The notes under the pieces are model-generated. The model was given only the letters and a program-made list of their open reading frames with translations. It was not told the DNA's origin and ran no database searches. A stretch of DNA of 64,000 bases, taken from positions 3,472,001-3,536,000 of the forward strand of contig NZ_CCSF01000001.1 in the NCBI RefSeq assembly GCF_000756775.1, in the 5' to 3' direction. The position numbers were made by a program, and so were the translations under genes. The stretch comes from Pseudomonas saudiphocaensis. Its GTDB lineage: Bacteria > Pseudomonadota > Gammaproteobacteria > Pseudomonadales > Pseudomonadaceae. Positions 18,133 through 26,986 of this stretch are shown in pieces (the stretch's first letter is position 1; the number at the start of each line of letters is the position of its first letter).

Positions 18133-18969
18133 CTACTGCAGCATGCTCATGGCAGCATCCATCGCCGCTGACAGATCCTCGTCTTCCTCCAGCAGGGTGC
18201 TTGGATCGAGCCCCAGTCGGGCGAACGCCGGGATCTGATTCCAGTCGAGCTGGGTATAGGGATGGGTGCTGCCGATATGGCTCTGCAAGGTGGCGACCTG
18301 GACTATATCGACGTAGTCGGCCTTGTCGGCGGCCCGCGAGAAGTTCAGGTATTGGCCCGGTACGGCAGCGATCGGCTCGGGGAATTCCCAGGTACGCAGG
18401 ATCTTCTCGCCAATGATCGGATGAATCCGGTCGATCACATGATTGAGGCTGATGGAGTCGCCGAGCAGTGCGCCGTGCTCCTCCGCGTAGGTGAGAATCG
18501 GCAGGACGCCGATCTGGTGGACCAGACCAGCAAGGGTCGCCTGGTCGGCCGGCAGGCGGGTGAAGTTGCGGCATACAACATGGCTGATCGCCGCGATTTC
18601 GGTGCTCTTGTTCCAGACTTCGCGCATCTTGCGGTCAACCGCGTCGGTGGTCGCCTGGAACATCTGCTCCATGGCCAGCCCGGTAGCCAGGTTGGACGTG
18701 TAGTTGATTCCCAGGCGGCTGATCGCCGTTTGCAGGTCGTTGATTTCCCGATTGGTGCGTAGCAGGGGGCTGTTGACCACCTTGATGATGCGTGCGGTTA
18801 GCGCGGTATCGTTGCCGATCACTCTCGCCAGAGTGGGGATGCTGACGTCGGGATCCTCCGCCGCTTCGCGCACGCGCAGGGCCACTTCCGGAAGGGTCGG
18901 CAGTACCAATTGATCATCTTCAATGGCCTTGGTCAGTTCCCGCTGGACTTTATCGGCAAGGGTGCTCAT
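18133..18969 (-). CDS. HDOD-domain signalling protein
   Basis: 278 residues. An HDOD domain covers about 25-225 (L-P-T-L-P-E-V-A-L-R-V; then A-R-V-I-G-N-D-T-A-L-T-A-R-I-I-K-V-V-N-S-P), a degenerate HD-type fold lacking the full metal-binding His-Asp set. HDOD proteins in pseudomonads act in signalling, motility and nucleotide-second-messenger networks, usually by protein interaction. It stands alone without a receiver or GGDEF domain. It is 57 bases from ygfZ and may be co-transcribed with it. The C-terminus is acidic (L-L-E-E-D-E-D-L). Confidence 0.85.
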   Translation of the reverse strand: MSTLADKVQRELTKAIEDDQLVLPTLPEVALRVREAAEDPDVSIPTLARVIGNDTALTARIIKVVNSPLLRTNREINDLQTAISRLGINYTSNLATGLAMEQMFQATTDAVDRKMREVWNKSTEIAAISHVVCRNFTRLPADQATLAGLVHQIGVLPILTYAEEHGALLGDSISLNHVIDRIHPIIGEKILRTWEFPEPIAAVPGQYLNFSRAADKADYVDIVQVATLQSHIGSTHPYTQLDWNQIPAFARLGLDPSTLLEEDEDLSAAMDAAMSMLQ

Positions 18970-19026
18970 GTGTTTCCCTTTTATTCCCTATAAACGGCTA
19001 CGAAGGCTGGCAGTCATCACAGCCTG

Positions 19027-19974
19027 TCAGCGCTGGATTTCCTGGTCTGGATTCAGTGTGTACGGCAGGTCGAGAAGGGTCAGAGGCTCGCCATCGATAG
19101 AGCCGAGGAAGATGCGGCCATCGGCGGCGGCGTCTTCCAGCAGTACGGCGAGAAGCTCCAAAACTCCATCAGCGCGAGCCGCCAAAACGACCTCGCCGAC
19201 GCTGGAGTTGTGAACCGGTGAGAAGAGCTCCATTCCCCTGCCGGGTACTGGTGAGTCTGTATTTTCGATGGCCAGGCGATGCAGACGGCGCTTGAGTTTG
19301 CCCAGGTACTGCATACGCGCGACGATTTCCTGCCCGGTATAGCAGCCCTTCTTGAAGCTGACGCCACCCAGGGCTTGCAGGTTGATCATCTGGGGTATGA
19401 ACAGCTCGCGGGTTTCGCCGAACACCTGACCGATCCCGGCGCGGATCTGTGCAAGCTGCCAGTGCTCTAGCGAGGCTTCGGCCAGTTGCGCGGCGAGTCG
19501 TTGCTGGATGGTTTCAGCTTCTGCTGCAGGCACCCAAAGCTCGGCGCGACCGTCGGGTAGGCGGATGGCAATCAGGTTGTGGGCGGTTGCTACCTGGTCT
19601 GCCGTCTGCGACAGATCAAGGCCCAGACTGACCAGAGCGCCGTCGCCTCCGCACAGACCGAAACGCACCCACTCCGCGCTTTCGTCATGCAGTTTGGATT
19701 TGGAAAACACCGCGAAACGGGCGAGGTCGGCACGTTGCGGCTCCACCAGCTCCCTGGCCATCGCCAGCAGGTAGTCATCACCTTGCGGAACAATGCGAAA
19801 GCTCGACTGCATGCGGCCTTTTGGCGTACAGCGCGCGCCCAGGCTCGAGCGTTGGCCGTCGAGGTAGTTGAGATTGCAGGTCAGTTGTCCCTGCAGAAAC
19901 TTGCCGGCATCCGGACCACGTACGGCCAGAATGCCCTCGTGCGACAGGGCACAGAAATAAGCAGTGTCGGTCAT
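19027..19974 (-). CDS. ygfZ: YgfZ/GcvT-like folate-binding iron-sulfur maintenance protein
   Basis: 315 residues. The YgfZ signature K-K-G-C-Y-T-G-Q-E-I-V-A-R is at about 225-237 with its conserved Cys. In E. coli YgfZ is a tetrahydrofolate-dependent factor that supports assembly or repair of certain Fe-S proteins, including the tRNA thiolation enzyme MiaB. It is divergent from sdhE, an arrangement conserved in gammaproteobacteria. Confidence 0.93.
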   Translation of the reverse strand: MTDTAYFCALSHEGILAVRGPDAGKFLQGQLTCNLNYLDGQRSSLGARCTPKGRMQSSFRIVPQGDDYLLAMARELVEPQRADLARFAVFSKSKLHDESAEWVRFGLCGGDGALVSLGLDLSQTADQVATAHNLIAIRLPDGRAELWVPAAEAETIQQRLAAQLAEASLEHWQLAQIRAGIGQVFGETRELFIPQMINLQALGGVSFKKGCYTGQEIVARMQYLGKLKRRLHRLAIENTDSPVPGRGMELFSPVHNSSVGEVVLAARADGVLELLAVLLEDAAADGRIFLGSIDGEPLTLLDLPYTLNPDQEIQR

Positions 19975-20112
19975 CTTTGGTCAACCGTGCTGAACGGACG
20001 AGCATCATAGCAGGACCGTTTGAAAACACAGCGTGCAACAGACCCTGGTGCCCAGGCGTGTCGGGCGCTGCGCCTGTGGCTATAATGCCGCGCTTGAATC
20101 GAGGAGCATGGC

Positions 20113-20367
20113 ATGGTCGAACAATCCGAACTTAACCGTCTTTTCTGGCAGAGCCGTCGTGGCATGCTCGAGCTGGACGTCCTGCTGGTGCCTTTCACTC
20201 AGGAAATCTATCCACAGCTGGATGAAGAAAATCAGCGACGCTATCGCAAGCTGCTTAATTGCGAAGATCAGGACATGTTCGGTTGGTTTATGGAGCGTAA
20301 CGAGCCTGAAGATGAGGAGCTGCGCCTTATCGTTCGTATGATCCTCGATCGTGTCCAGCCCAAATAA
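20113..20367 (+). CDS. sdhE: FAD assembly factor SdhE
   Basis: 84 residues. The diagnostic R-R-G-M-L-E-L-D motif is at about residues 15-22, followed by the [12 protein letters not shown] segment. SdhE (formerly YgfY/CptB) promotes covalent attachment of FAD to the flavoprotein subunits of succinate dehydrogenase and fumarate reductase. It overlaps ygfX by 17 bases. GGAG at 20102-20105 precedes the ATG. Confidence 0.95.
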   Translation: MVEQSELNRLFWQSRRGMLELDVLLVPFTQEIYPQLDEENQRRYRKLLNCEDQDMFGWFMERNEPEDEELRLIVRMILDRVQPK

Positions 20368-20806
20368 CCAGCAGTTCGAGTGCCACTGGCAGGCATCGCG
20401 CCTGTTGTTGGCACTTTATCTCGCGGTCCTGATGCTGGTGGTCTTCACGCTGCTGGCAGTCCCGGTTCCGCAGTGGCTGCAGGCGCTAGGCCTGCTGTTG
20501 TGTCTGTTGCATGCGCTCTGGGTGATCCCGTCGCGCATTCTGCTATCGGGCGACTGGTCCTGGCGGGGGCTGCGCCGGGATCATCTGGGATGGTCTCTGT
20601 GGAATCGGCGTAGCGGCTGGGTGCCTGTGCAGTTGCGCCCCGACAGCCTGGCGCTGCCGGTTATGGTCGTCTTGCGTTTCAAGGTGCCTGGGCAATGGTT
20701 CGCGCGCGGTGTTTGCATTGCGCGGGACGCGATGCCGCCAGAGCAGCATCGGCGCCTGCGGGTGCGGCTGAAATTCAGTCGTCGAAGGTGGGCGGCACCA
20801 GAATAG
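20351..20806 (+). CDS. ygfX: YgfX (CptA-like) small membrane protein
   Basis: 151 residues from a GTG at 20351 inside the end of sdhE. Two hydrophobic helices (about 16-36 and 41-58) are followed by a basic soluble region with W-x-W-R/G-L-R motifs typical of YgfX. E. coli YgfX was described as an inner-membrane partner of SdhE and proposed as the toxin of a toxin-antitoxin pair; the toxin role is disputed. Its last 32 bases overlap the convergent nadB gene. Confidence 0.75.
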   Translation: MSSPNNQQFECHWQASRLLLALYLAVLMLVVFTLLAVPVPQWLQALGLLLCLLHALWVIPSRILLSGDWSWRGLRRDHLGWSLWNRRSGWVPVQLRPDSLALPVMVVLRFKVPGQWFARGVCIARDAMPPEQHRRLRVRLKFSRRRWAAPE

Positions 20807-22388
20807 TGTCGACGGCTTCGGTCAGCATGTCGGGGTAGTCCAGGGTGTAATGCAGGCCGCGACTTTCCTTGCGCTGCATCGCGGAGCGGATCATCAGGTC
20901 GGCCACCAGGGCCAGGTTGCGCAGTTCGATCAGATCGCGGCTGACCTTGTAGTTGGAGTAGAACTCGTCGATCTCGCCCAGCAGCATGCGCACCCGGTGC
21001 TGCGCACGCATCAAGCGCTTACTGGTGCGAACAATCCCGACGTAGTCCCACATGAAGCGTCGTAGTTCGTCCCAGTTGTGCGCGATGATCACGTCTTCAT
21101 CCGAATCGGTCACCTGGCTTGCGTCCCAGTCTGGCAGCGCGTGCGCCTGCTCGACGTCTGGTAGTTCGGCGAGCATGTCCTGTGCGGCGGAGCGAGCATA
21201 GACGAAACACTCCAGAAGTGAGTTGCTGGCCATGCGGTTGGCTCCGTGCAGGCCGGTAAAGCTGGTTTCACCGATGGCATAGAGACCGGGAATGTCGGTC
21301 CTGCCGGACTGGTCGACGACGATGCCGCCGCAGGTGTAGTGCGCGGCGGGTACGACGGGGATGGGCTCGCGCGTGATGTCGATGCCGAACTCCAGGCAGC
21401 GTTCGTAGACAGTAGGGAAGTGCTCCCGAATGAACGCCGCCGGCTTATGGCTGATGTCCAGGTAAACGCAGTCGATACCCAGGCGTTTCATTTCATGGTC
21501 GATGGCGCGTGCGACGATGTCTCGAGGCGCCAGTTCGGCGCGCTCATCGAAGCGCGGCATAAAGCGTTCGCCGTTGGGTAGCTTGAGCACGGCGCCTTCG
21601 CCGCGCAGTGCTTCGGTGATCAGGAAGCTCTTGGCTTGGGGATGGTAAAGGCAGGTTGGGTGGAACTGGTTGAACTCCAGATTGCCCACCCGGCAGCCGG
21701 CGCGCCAGGCCATGGCGATGCCGTCTCCGCAGGCGCCGTCAGGGTTGCTGGTATACAGGTAGACCTTGGCTGCACCGCCGGTCGCCAGTACCACGAACTT
21801 GGCTTGGAAGGTTTCAACTTCGCCGGAGGCGCGATTCAGTACGTAGGCACCCAGGCAGCGCCTGCCGCTCAGTCCCAGCTTGTGTTCAGTGATCAGATCG
21901 ACCGCCACGCGCTGCTGCAACAGGTCGATATTGGTTCTGTCCTGGGCGCGGGCGAGCAGGGTATTGAAAATCGCCGCACCGGTAGCGTCGGCCGCATGGA
22001 TGATGCGCCGATGGCTGTGGCCGCCCTCACGCGTCAGGTGATACTCGAAGCTGCCCGCTTCGGGATCGGCCTCATCACGGGTGAAGGGCACGCCCTGCTC
22101 AATGAGCCACTGGATGGCTTCGCGGCTGTGCTCGACGGTAAAGCGGACGGCGTCCTCGCTGCAGAGTCCGGCGCCAGCGACAAGGGTATCGGCGACATGG
22201 GATTCCACGGTGTCGGTAGTGTCCAGCACGGCTGCAACACCGCCCTGGGCCCAGTAGGTCGAGCCGTTGGCCAGATCGCCTTTGCTCAGTATGGCGACAC
22301 GTAGCGTGGTTGGCAGGTTCAGAGCCAGCGTAAGGCCGGCGGCGCCGCTGCCGATGACTAGAACGTCGTATTGAGGATGCTGGCTCAT
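20775..22388 (-). CDS. nadB: L-aspartate oxidase
   Basis: 537 residues, full length. FAD-dependent oxidation of aspartate to iminoaspartate, first step of NAD synthesis. The N-terminal dinucleotide motif [10 protein letters not shown] is at about 11-20, the flavin segment [10 protein letters not shown] near 43-52, and a substrate-site stretch H-Y-T-C-G-G-I-V near 350. It belongs to the same flavoprotein family as the succinate dehydrogenase subunit SdhA, which may explain the sdhE neighbour. It is divergent from algU. Confidence 0.97.
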   Translation of the reverse strand: MSQHPQYDVLVIGSGAAGLTLALNLPTTLRVAILSKGDLANGSTYWAQGGVAAVLDTTDTVESHVADTLVAGAGLCSEDAVRFTVEHSREAIQWLIEQGVPFTRDEADPEAGSFEYHLTREGGHSHRRIIHAADATGAAIFNTLLARAQDRTNIDLLQQRVAVDLITEHKLGLSGRRCLGAYVLNRASGEVETFQAKFVVLATGGAAKVYLYTSNPDGACGDGIAMAWRAGCRVGNLEFNQFHPTCLYHPQAKSFLITEALRGEGAVLKLPNGERFMPRFDERAELAPRDIVARAIDHEMKRLGIDCVYLDISHKPAAFIREHFPTVYERCLEFGIDITREPIPVVPAAHYTCGGIVVDQSGRTDIPGLYAIGETSFTGLHGANRMASNSLLECFVYARSAAQDMLAELPDVEQAHALPDWDASQVTDSDEDVIIAHNWDELRRFMWDYVGIVRTSKRLMRAQHRVRMLLGEIDEFYSNYKVSRDLIELRNLALVADLMIRSAMQRKESRGLHYTLDYPDMLTEAVDTILVPPTFDD

Positions 22389-22475
22389 TTTGATATCTCG
22401 CGTTTGAGGCGCGAGCAGTATATAGAGTGCTTAAGGCGGCAAAAAAGCGCTTAGGCATTTTCTTCCTTCGTAGAG

Positions 22476-22502
22476 GAACTTTTTATTACCGACTCTCTCT
22501 AT
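22476..22502 (+). promoter_or_regulatory. Distal AlgU (sigma-E-type) promoter of algU
   Basis: GAACTT at 22476-22481, 16-base spacer, TCTAT at 22498-22502. This matches the AlgU/RpoE consensus (GAACTT, 16-17 bases, TCtga-like). It lies about 240 bases upstream of the algU start in the 351-base nadB-algU gap. Confidence 0.75.
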
Positions 22503-22653
22503 ACATAGTTGTGGAGGCCGGACGCTCATCAAAGAACTGGGCGGAGGGTTTTTGCTGTGAATTACCGGGCAGGAAAGCGTCAGTCGATCAGGTATGTCGC
22601 GTAACCTGTCCATGCCGTTTGGCGTGTGCAGTACAGCTTTCGAGGAAGGGGGA

Positions 22654-22680
22654 GAACTTTTGCGTAAAGCCCGGGTCTAT
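22654..22680 (+). promoter_or_regulatory. Proximal AlgU (sigma-E-type) promoter of algU
   Basis: GAACTT at 22654-22659, 16-base spacer, TCTAT at 22676-22680, some 60 bases before the algU ATG. It is identical in -35, spacing and -10 to the distal copy, which is strong evidence for autoregulation by AlgU. Confidence 0.85.
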
Positions 22681-22739
22681 TCTGGCAGGTCAGCTCGCTG
22701 GCAGGAACAGCACCCCTTCCCGACCATGAAGGAGTGTTT

Positions 22740-23321
22740 ATGCTAACCCAGGAGCAGGACCAGCAACTGGTCGAACGAGTACAGCGAGGCGACAAGCGGG
22801 CTTTCGATCTGCTGGTGTTGAAATACCAGCACAAGATTCTTGGGTTGATCGTGCGATTCGTACATGACTCCCATGAGGCGCAGGATGTCGCGCAGGAAGC
22901 TTTCATCAAGGCCTATCGGGCGCTGGCGAATTTTCGCGGCGACAGTGCCTTTTATACCTGGCTGTATCGCATTGCAATCAACACGGCGAAGAATCATTTG
23001 GTGGCTCGAGGGAGACGGCCGCCAGACAGTGATGTCAGTTCCGAAGATGCCGAGTTCTATGATGGCGATCACGCCCTAAAGGATATCGAGTCACCGGAGC
23101 GAGCTCTTCTCAGGGATGAAATTGAAGACACGGTCCACCGCACCATCCAACAATTACCAGAAGATTTGCGCACCGCTCTAACACTGCGCGAATTTGATGG
23201 TCTCAGTTATGAAGACATTGCAAACGTTATGCAATGTCCGGTGGGTACAGTCCGCTCTCGGATATTCCGGGCGCGGGAAGCTATAGATAAATCGTTGCAA
23301 CCCTTGTTGCATGAGTCCTGA
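22740..23321 (+). CDS. algU: RNA polymerase sigma factor AlgU (RpoE/AlgT)
   Basis: 193 residues, exactly the length of the pseudomonad protein, starting MLTQEQDQQL with GGAG five bases upstream. ECF sigma factor with region 2 (D-V-A-Q-E-A-F-I-K-A-Y-R; F-Y-T-W-L-Y-R-I-A-I-N) and region 4 (L-S-Y-E-D-I-A-N-V-M-Q-C-P-V-G-T-V-R-S-R-I-F-R-A-R). It directs the envelope-stress response and, in alginate producers, the alginate operon. It is held inactive by MucA and autoregulated from two upstream promoters. Confidence 0.98.
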   Translation: MLTQEQDQQLVERVQRGDKRAFDLLVLKYQHKILGLIVRFVHDSHEAQDVAQEAFIKAYRALANFRGDSAFYTWLYRIAINTAKNHLVARGRRPPDSDVSSEDAEFYDGDHALKDIESPERALLRDEIEDTVHRTIQQLPEDLRTALTLREFDGLSYEDIANVMQCPVGTVRSRIFRAREAIDKSLQPLLHES

Positions 23322-23352
23322 GACAGCGGCGTCAGCCAAGAGAGGAACCGCC

Positions 23353-23973
23353 ATGAGTCGTGAAGCCCTGCATGAATCGCTGTCCGCAGTGATGGATAAC
23401 GAAGCGGACGAGTTAGAATTACGTCGAGTGCTCGCAGCAGGCGGCGAAAGTGAGACACGTGCGACATGGTCGCGTTACCAGCTTGCGCGGGCTGCTATGC
23501 ACCGCGAGTTGATCGAGCCTCGCCTGGATATTGCCTCGGCGGTATCTGCCGCGCTGGCTGATGAACCAGCCTTGAATGTCAGTCCTGCCGCTGCCAAGCC
23601 GCAGCGTAAGTCTGCCTGGCGAAACTTGGGTCGCATCGCGGTCGCTGCCTCGGTAACGGTGGCCGTGCTGGCTGGTGTTCGCCTGTATAATCAGAGCGAG
23701 GTTGCTGGGCCGCAGATGGCACAGCAGGCACCGCAGCCAAGCATCGCCGTACCGCAAGCCACTCAAGGCCCGGCAGTACTGGCAGGCTACAATGGCAGCG
23801 ACAATGCTGGTTCCGTGGGTGCCGAAACGGCCTCCGTCCAGGCTTCAGCTGAAGGTTGGCATGAGCAGCGACTGCCGGCGTATGTGCGCCAGCATGCGCA
23901 ACAGGCTGCCTTTGGTAGCGAGTCTGAGAGTGCGTTGCCCTATGCGCGCGCCGCCAGCATGGAAGATCGTTAA
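23353..23973 (+). CDS. mucA: Anti-sigma factor MucA
   Basis: 206 residues from the ATG at 23353 (MSREALHESLSAVMDNEADE). The N-terminal cytoplasmic domain (about 1-78) binds AlgU. One membrane helix lies at about 86-105 (I-A-V-A-A-S-V-T-V-A-V-L-A-G-V), and the periplasmic domain is the target of regulated proteolysis (AlgW, MucP in P. aeruginosa) and of MucB protection. It is about a dozen residues longer than P. aeruginosa MucA, mostly in a Gln/Pro/Ala-rich periplasmic linker. The frame is intact, with no mucoidy-type truncation. Confidence 0.96.
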   Translation: MSREALHESLSAVMDNEADELELRRVLAAGGESETRATWSRYQLARAAMHRELIEPRLDIASAVSAALADEPALNVSPAAAKPQRKSAWRNLGRIAVAASVTVAVLAGVRLYNQSEVAGPQMAQQAPQPSIAVPQATQGPAVLAGYNGSDNAGSVGAETASVQASAEGWHEQRLPAYVRQHAQQAAFGSESESALPYARAASMEDR

Positions 23974-23981
23974 GGAACAAC

Positions 23982-24929
23982 ATGCGTGTAATACCGCTTT
24001 ATGTGGTGCTCGGGGGCTGGCTATCGATGCCGGCCTTTGCTGCTGATGCTGGTGCCTGGTTGCAGCGACTTGCAACCGCTGAGGAAGGACAGAGCTACCA
24101 CGGCACCTTCATGTACGAGCGCAACGGCAGCTTCTCCAGCCATGCCGTCTGGCAACTGGCTGAAAATAACCAAGTTCATGAACGCCTACTACAGCTGGAC
24201 GGGCCTGCGGCAGAAGTTCTGTTGGTGGATGGTCGAGTGCAGTGCGCCAGCGAGCAGCTGGCCTCCCAAGTCAGGGATATGAAACCTTGGCAGCAGGCGC
24301 AGCTCGATCCACAGGTGCTCGGTCAGTGGTATGACTTTCAGCTGCTTGGCGAGTCGCGGGTAGCAGGACGGCCGACTATGGCTCTTGGTGTTCGGCCCAA
24401 GGACCAGCACCGCTACGGATACGAACTACATCTTGACCGTGAGACGGCGCTGCCGCTCAAGTCGTTGCTGCTCAATGAAAGCGGACAGTTGCTCGAACGC
24501 TTCCAGTTCATCCAGTTTTCACCTGATGCTGTCCAGCCTGCAGATATCGAGGTAGGTGCAGCCTGCCAGCCCGTTTCGCTGGCCGCCGAAGAGGCCGGTG
24601 ATACGGCGCCGCAGTGGCGTTCCGATTGGCTACCTGATGGCTTTCAACTGCTTGACTCCAGTGTGCGACCCAGCCCCGCTTCGGATGAGCGCGTGGCGTG
24701 GTTGATCTACGGTGACGGATTGGCGCACTTCTCCGTATTTCTCGAGCCCTTGCGCGGCGCGGTTGTCGAGGACGCACGCAGCCAGATGGGGCCTACGGTT
24801 GCAGTTTCCAAGCGCCTCACCACCGCCGACGGTGACGTGATGGTTACAGTTGTCGGCGAAGTTCCGCTTGGCACTGCCGAGCGTGTTGCCTTGTCGATGC
24901 GCGCCGGTGCGGACCAGGCACTACGATGA
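23982..24929 (+). CDS. mucB: MucB (RseB-like) periplasmic negative regulator of AlgU
   Basis: 315 residues. A signal peptide ends at about residue 20 (P-A-F-A-A-D). The MucB/RseB lipoprotein-sensing N-domain (Y-H-G-T-F-M-Y-E-R, about 39-47) is followed by a smaller C-terminal domain that binds MucA. It senses mislocalised LPS or lipids and protects MucA from cleavage. It is 8 bases from mucA and its stop overlaps the mucC start (ATGA). Confidence 0.96.
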   Translation: MRVIPLYVVLGGWLSMPAFAADAGAWLQRLATAEEGQSYHGTFMYERNGSFSSHAVWQLAENNQVHERLLQLDGPAAEVLLVDGRVQCASEQLASQVRDMKPWQQAQLDPQVLGQWYDFQLLGESRVAGRPTMALGVRPKDQHRYGYELHLDRETALPLKSLLLNESGQLLERFQFIQFSPDAVQPADIEVGAACQPVSLAAEEAGDTAPQWRSDWLPDGFQLLDSSVRPSPASDERVAWLIYGDGLAHFSVFLEPLRGAVVEDARSQMGPTVAVSKRLTTADGDVMVTVVGEVPLGTAERVALSMRAGADQALR

Positions 24930-25432
24930 TCGAAGAACCGGGACGGGTTGTTGCAGTAGAACCTGGCGCGGTCTGGGTTGAGACGCAGCGCAAAAGCACC
25001 TGTTCCGGTTGCTCGGTCCGAAACGGCTGTGGCCAGGGGCTGATGGATCAACTGGGCGTTCGTGAGCGGCGCGGCTTGATAAGAGCCGTTGCCGATGGCC
25101 GCCTGCAGGTGGGTGATTCGGTCGTCATTGGTATTCGCGAAGATGCATTGCTGCGTGGTGCAGCGCTAGTTTATCTTTTCCCGCTCATCGTACTGTTTGC
25201 AGCTGCGCTGCTGGCCTCCTGGCTGTCGGCGCCTGAACCGTATGTGATATTGGCCGGGCTCGGCGGTTTCCTGTCCTCGTGGTTGGTTGTGCGCGCGCGC
25301 GGCCGGCGTGCGGCAGGGGATTGTGCACTGCGGCCGGTTGTACTGCGCGTCATGCTGGGTGTGGCTGGTGCTGATGGCGCAGTCGGTTCGTTTTCGCCAA
25401 GAGGGAATGATCTTGAAGGTTCAACGCACTAG
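24926..25432 (+). CDS. mucC: MucC (RseC-like) membrane protein
   Basis: 168 residues. The N-terminal soluble part has the RseC-type Cys cluster C-S-G-C-S-V-R-N-G-C-G (about 28-38), then two membrane helices (about 78-98 and 104-122). RseC in E. coli is linked to SoxR reduction with the Rsx/Rnf complex, so there is a possible functional tie to the rnf genes earlier in the window. The C-terminal 30 residues are polar and overlap the mucD start by 26 bases. Confidence 0.88.
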   Translation: MIEEPGRVVAVEPGAVWVETQRKSTCSGCSVRNGCGQGLMDQLGVRERRGLIRAVADGRLQVGDSVVIGIREDALLRGAALVYLFPLIVLFAAALLASWLSAPEPYVILAGLGGFLSSWLVVRARGRRAAGDCALRPVVLRVMLGVAGADGAVGSFSPRGNDLEGSTH

Positions 25433-26822
25433 CTTCTTCGCGTTTGTCGCTGCACTACTTGTTCTTGGACACGCAGCGCTCGCTCAGGCTCAGCTACCTG
25501 ATTTCAGGCCTCTGGTTGAAAGTGCTTCGCCGGCAGTCGTCAACATCAGCACCAAGCAGAAAGTGCAGACTCGTGGCGCTCATCCTCAGCTGCCCGATCT
25601 GGAAGGCCTGCCGCCTATCTTTCGCGAATTCTTCGAGCACAGTATCCCTGGCTTTCCCGGAGGGGGGCAGCAGCGCGAGGCGCAGTCTCTGGGCTCGGGC
25701 TTCATCATTTCCGCCGATGGCTATGTACTGACCAATAATCACGTGGTGGCGGATGCAGACGAGATCATCGTGCGTCTGCCGGACCGCAGCGAGCTGGAAG
25801 CGACGCTGGTTGGCGCCGATCCGCGCACTGATGTGGCGCTGCTGAAGATTCAGGGCAGCGATTTGCCCACAGTCAAACTTGGCCAATCCAGCACGCTCAA
25901 GGCGGGTGAGTGGGTGCTAGCCATCGGCTCGCCGTTCGGCTTTGACCATACGGTAACGGCGGGCATAGTCAGCGCCACCGGGCGCAACCTGCCCAATGAG
26001 AGCTATGTGCCCTTCATTCAGACTGATGTTGCGATCAACCCGGGCAACTCGGGCGGGCCGTTGTTCAACCTGCAGGGCGAGGTCATTGGCATCAACTCGC
26101 AGATATTTACCCGCTCTGGCGGCTTTATGGGGTTGTCGTTCGCCATCCCGATTGATGTCGCGATGGATATCTCCGAGCAATTGCGCACCGAGGGCAAAGT
26201 CAGCAGAGGCTGGCTGGGTGTTGTCATTCAGGAGGTGAACCGCGATCTGGCCGAGTCCTTCGGGCTTGAGCGTCCGACCGGTGCACTGGTTGCGCAGGTC
26301 ATGGACGGCGGCCCGGCAGCGAAGGGAGGTTTGCGAGTGGGTGACGTGATCCTCAGTGTCAATGGCAATGCCATCGACATGTCTGCCGACCTGCCGCATT
26401 TGATCGGTACCATCAAACCGGATACCAAGGCGCAGCTGGGCATCGTGCGCGAAGGCAATCGCGAAACGCTGACGGTAACCATTGGCGCCTTGCCCGAAGA
26501 AGGCGAGGAAGTCGCGACAGCGGGCAGTCGCACGGAAAAAAGCAGTAACCGCCTGGGCGTCAAGGTTTCAGAACTCAGTGAAGAGCAGAAGCGCAGCCTC
26601 GACCTTTCAGGCGGCGTGGTCATCTCAGAGGTGCTCAATGGGCCGGCCGCGATGATCGGCCTGCGTCCTGGTGATGTGATAACGCATCTGAACAACCAGG
26701 CCATTGACTCCGCTGCGACCTTCGCTCGCGTGGCCGACCAGTTGCCGAAAAATCGCTCGGTCTCCATGCGCGTCTTGCGACAGGGTCGCGCCAGCTTCAT
26801 TACCTTCAAGCTTGCCGAGTAG
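25407..26822 (+). CDS. mucD: Periplasmic serine protease MucD (DegP/HtrA family)
   Basis: 471 residues from the ATG at 25407. A signal peptide ends at about residue 26 (A-L-A-Q-A-Q). The trypsin-like domain has the triad His in T-N-N-H-V-V, Asp in R-T-D-V-A-L-L, and Ser in N-P-G-N-S-G-G-P-L. Two PDZ domains follow (about 260-350 and 370-465). It degrades misfolded periplasmic proteins and in P. aeruginosa dampens AlgU activity. It is the last gene of the algU operon. Confidence 0.97.
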   Translation: MILKVQRTSFFAFVAALLVLGHAALAQAQLPDFRPLVESASPAVVNISTKQKVQTRGAHPQLPDLEGLPPIFREFFEHSIPGFPGGGQQREAQSLGSGFIISADGYVLTNNHVVADADEIIVRLPDRSELEATLVGADPRTDVALLKIQGSDLPTVKLGQSSTLKAGEWVLAIGSPFGFDHTVTAGIVSATGRNLPNESYVPFIQTDVAINPGNSGGPLFNLQGEVIGINSQIFTRSGGFMGLSFAIPIDVAMDISEQLRTEGKVSRGWLGVVIQEVNRDLAESFGLERPTGALVAQVMDGGPAAKGGLRVGDVILSVNGNAIDMSADLPHLIGTIKPDTKAQLGIVREGNRETLTVTIGALPEEGEEVATAGSRTEKSSNRLGVKVSELSEEQKRSLDLSGGVVISEVLNGPAAMIGLRPGDVITHLNNQAIDSAATFARVADQLPKNRSVSMRVLRQGRASFITFKLAE

Positions 26823-26835
26823 CACGCTACATCCG

Positions 26836-26864
26836 ATCACAGGGCGACTTGGTCGCCCTGTGAT
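26836..26864 (+). terminator. Long hairpin after mucD
   Basis: ATCACAGGGCGAC (26836-26848) pairs perfectly with GTCGCCCTGTGAT (26852-26864): a 13-bp stem with a 3-base loop, 14 bases after the mucD stop. There is no T-run, so it may end the operon with help from Rho or stabilise the 3' end. Confidence 0.65.
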
Positions 26865-26986
26865 GCGCTCTCGCTGGGCAGCCCAAGAGGCTCTGACTCA
26901 GCGTGGCGCGGGAAAAGGCGATCAGGTACAATCCGCGGCTATTTTTCGGCAGGCAATCAGCCTGCGGCATATTCGGGTGTTTAGCT

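Noticed and set aside
23353-23973. A mucoidy-type truncation of mucA
   Set aside because: The frame is intact through the membrane helix and periplasmic domain to a normal stop close to mucB.
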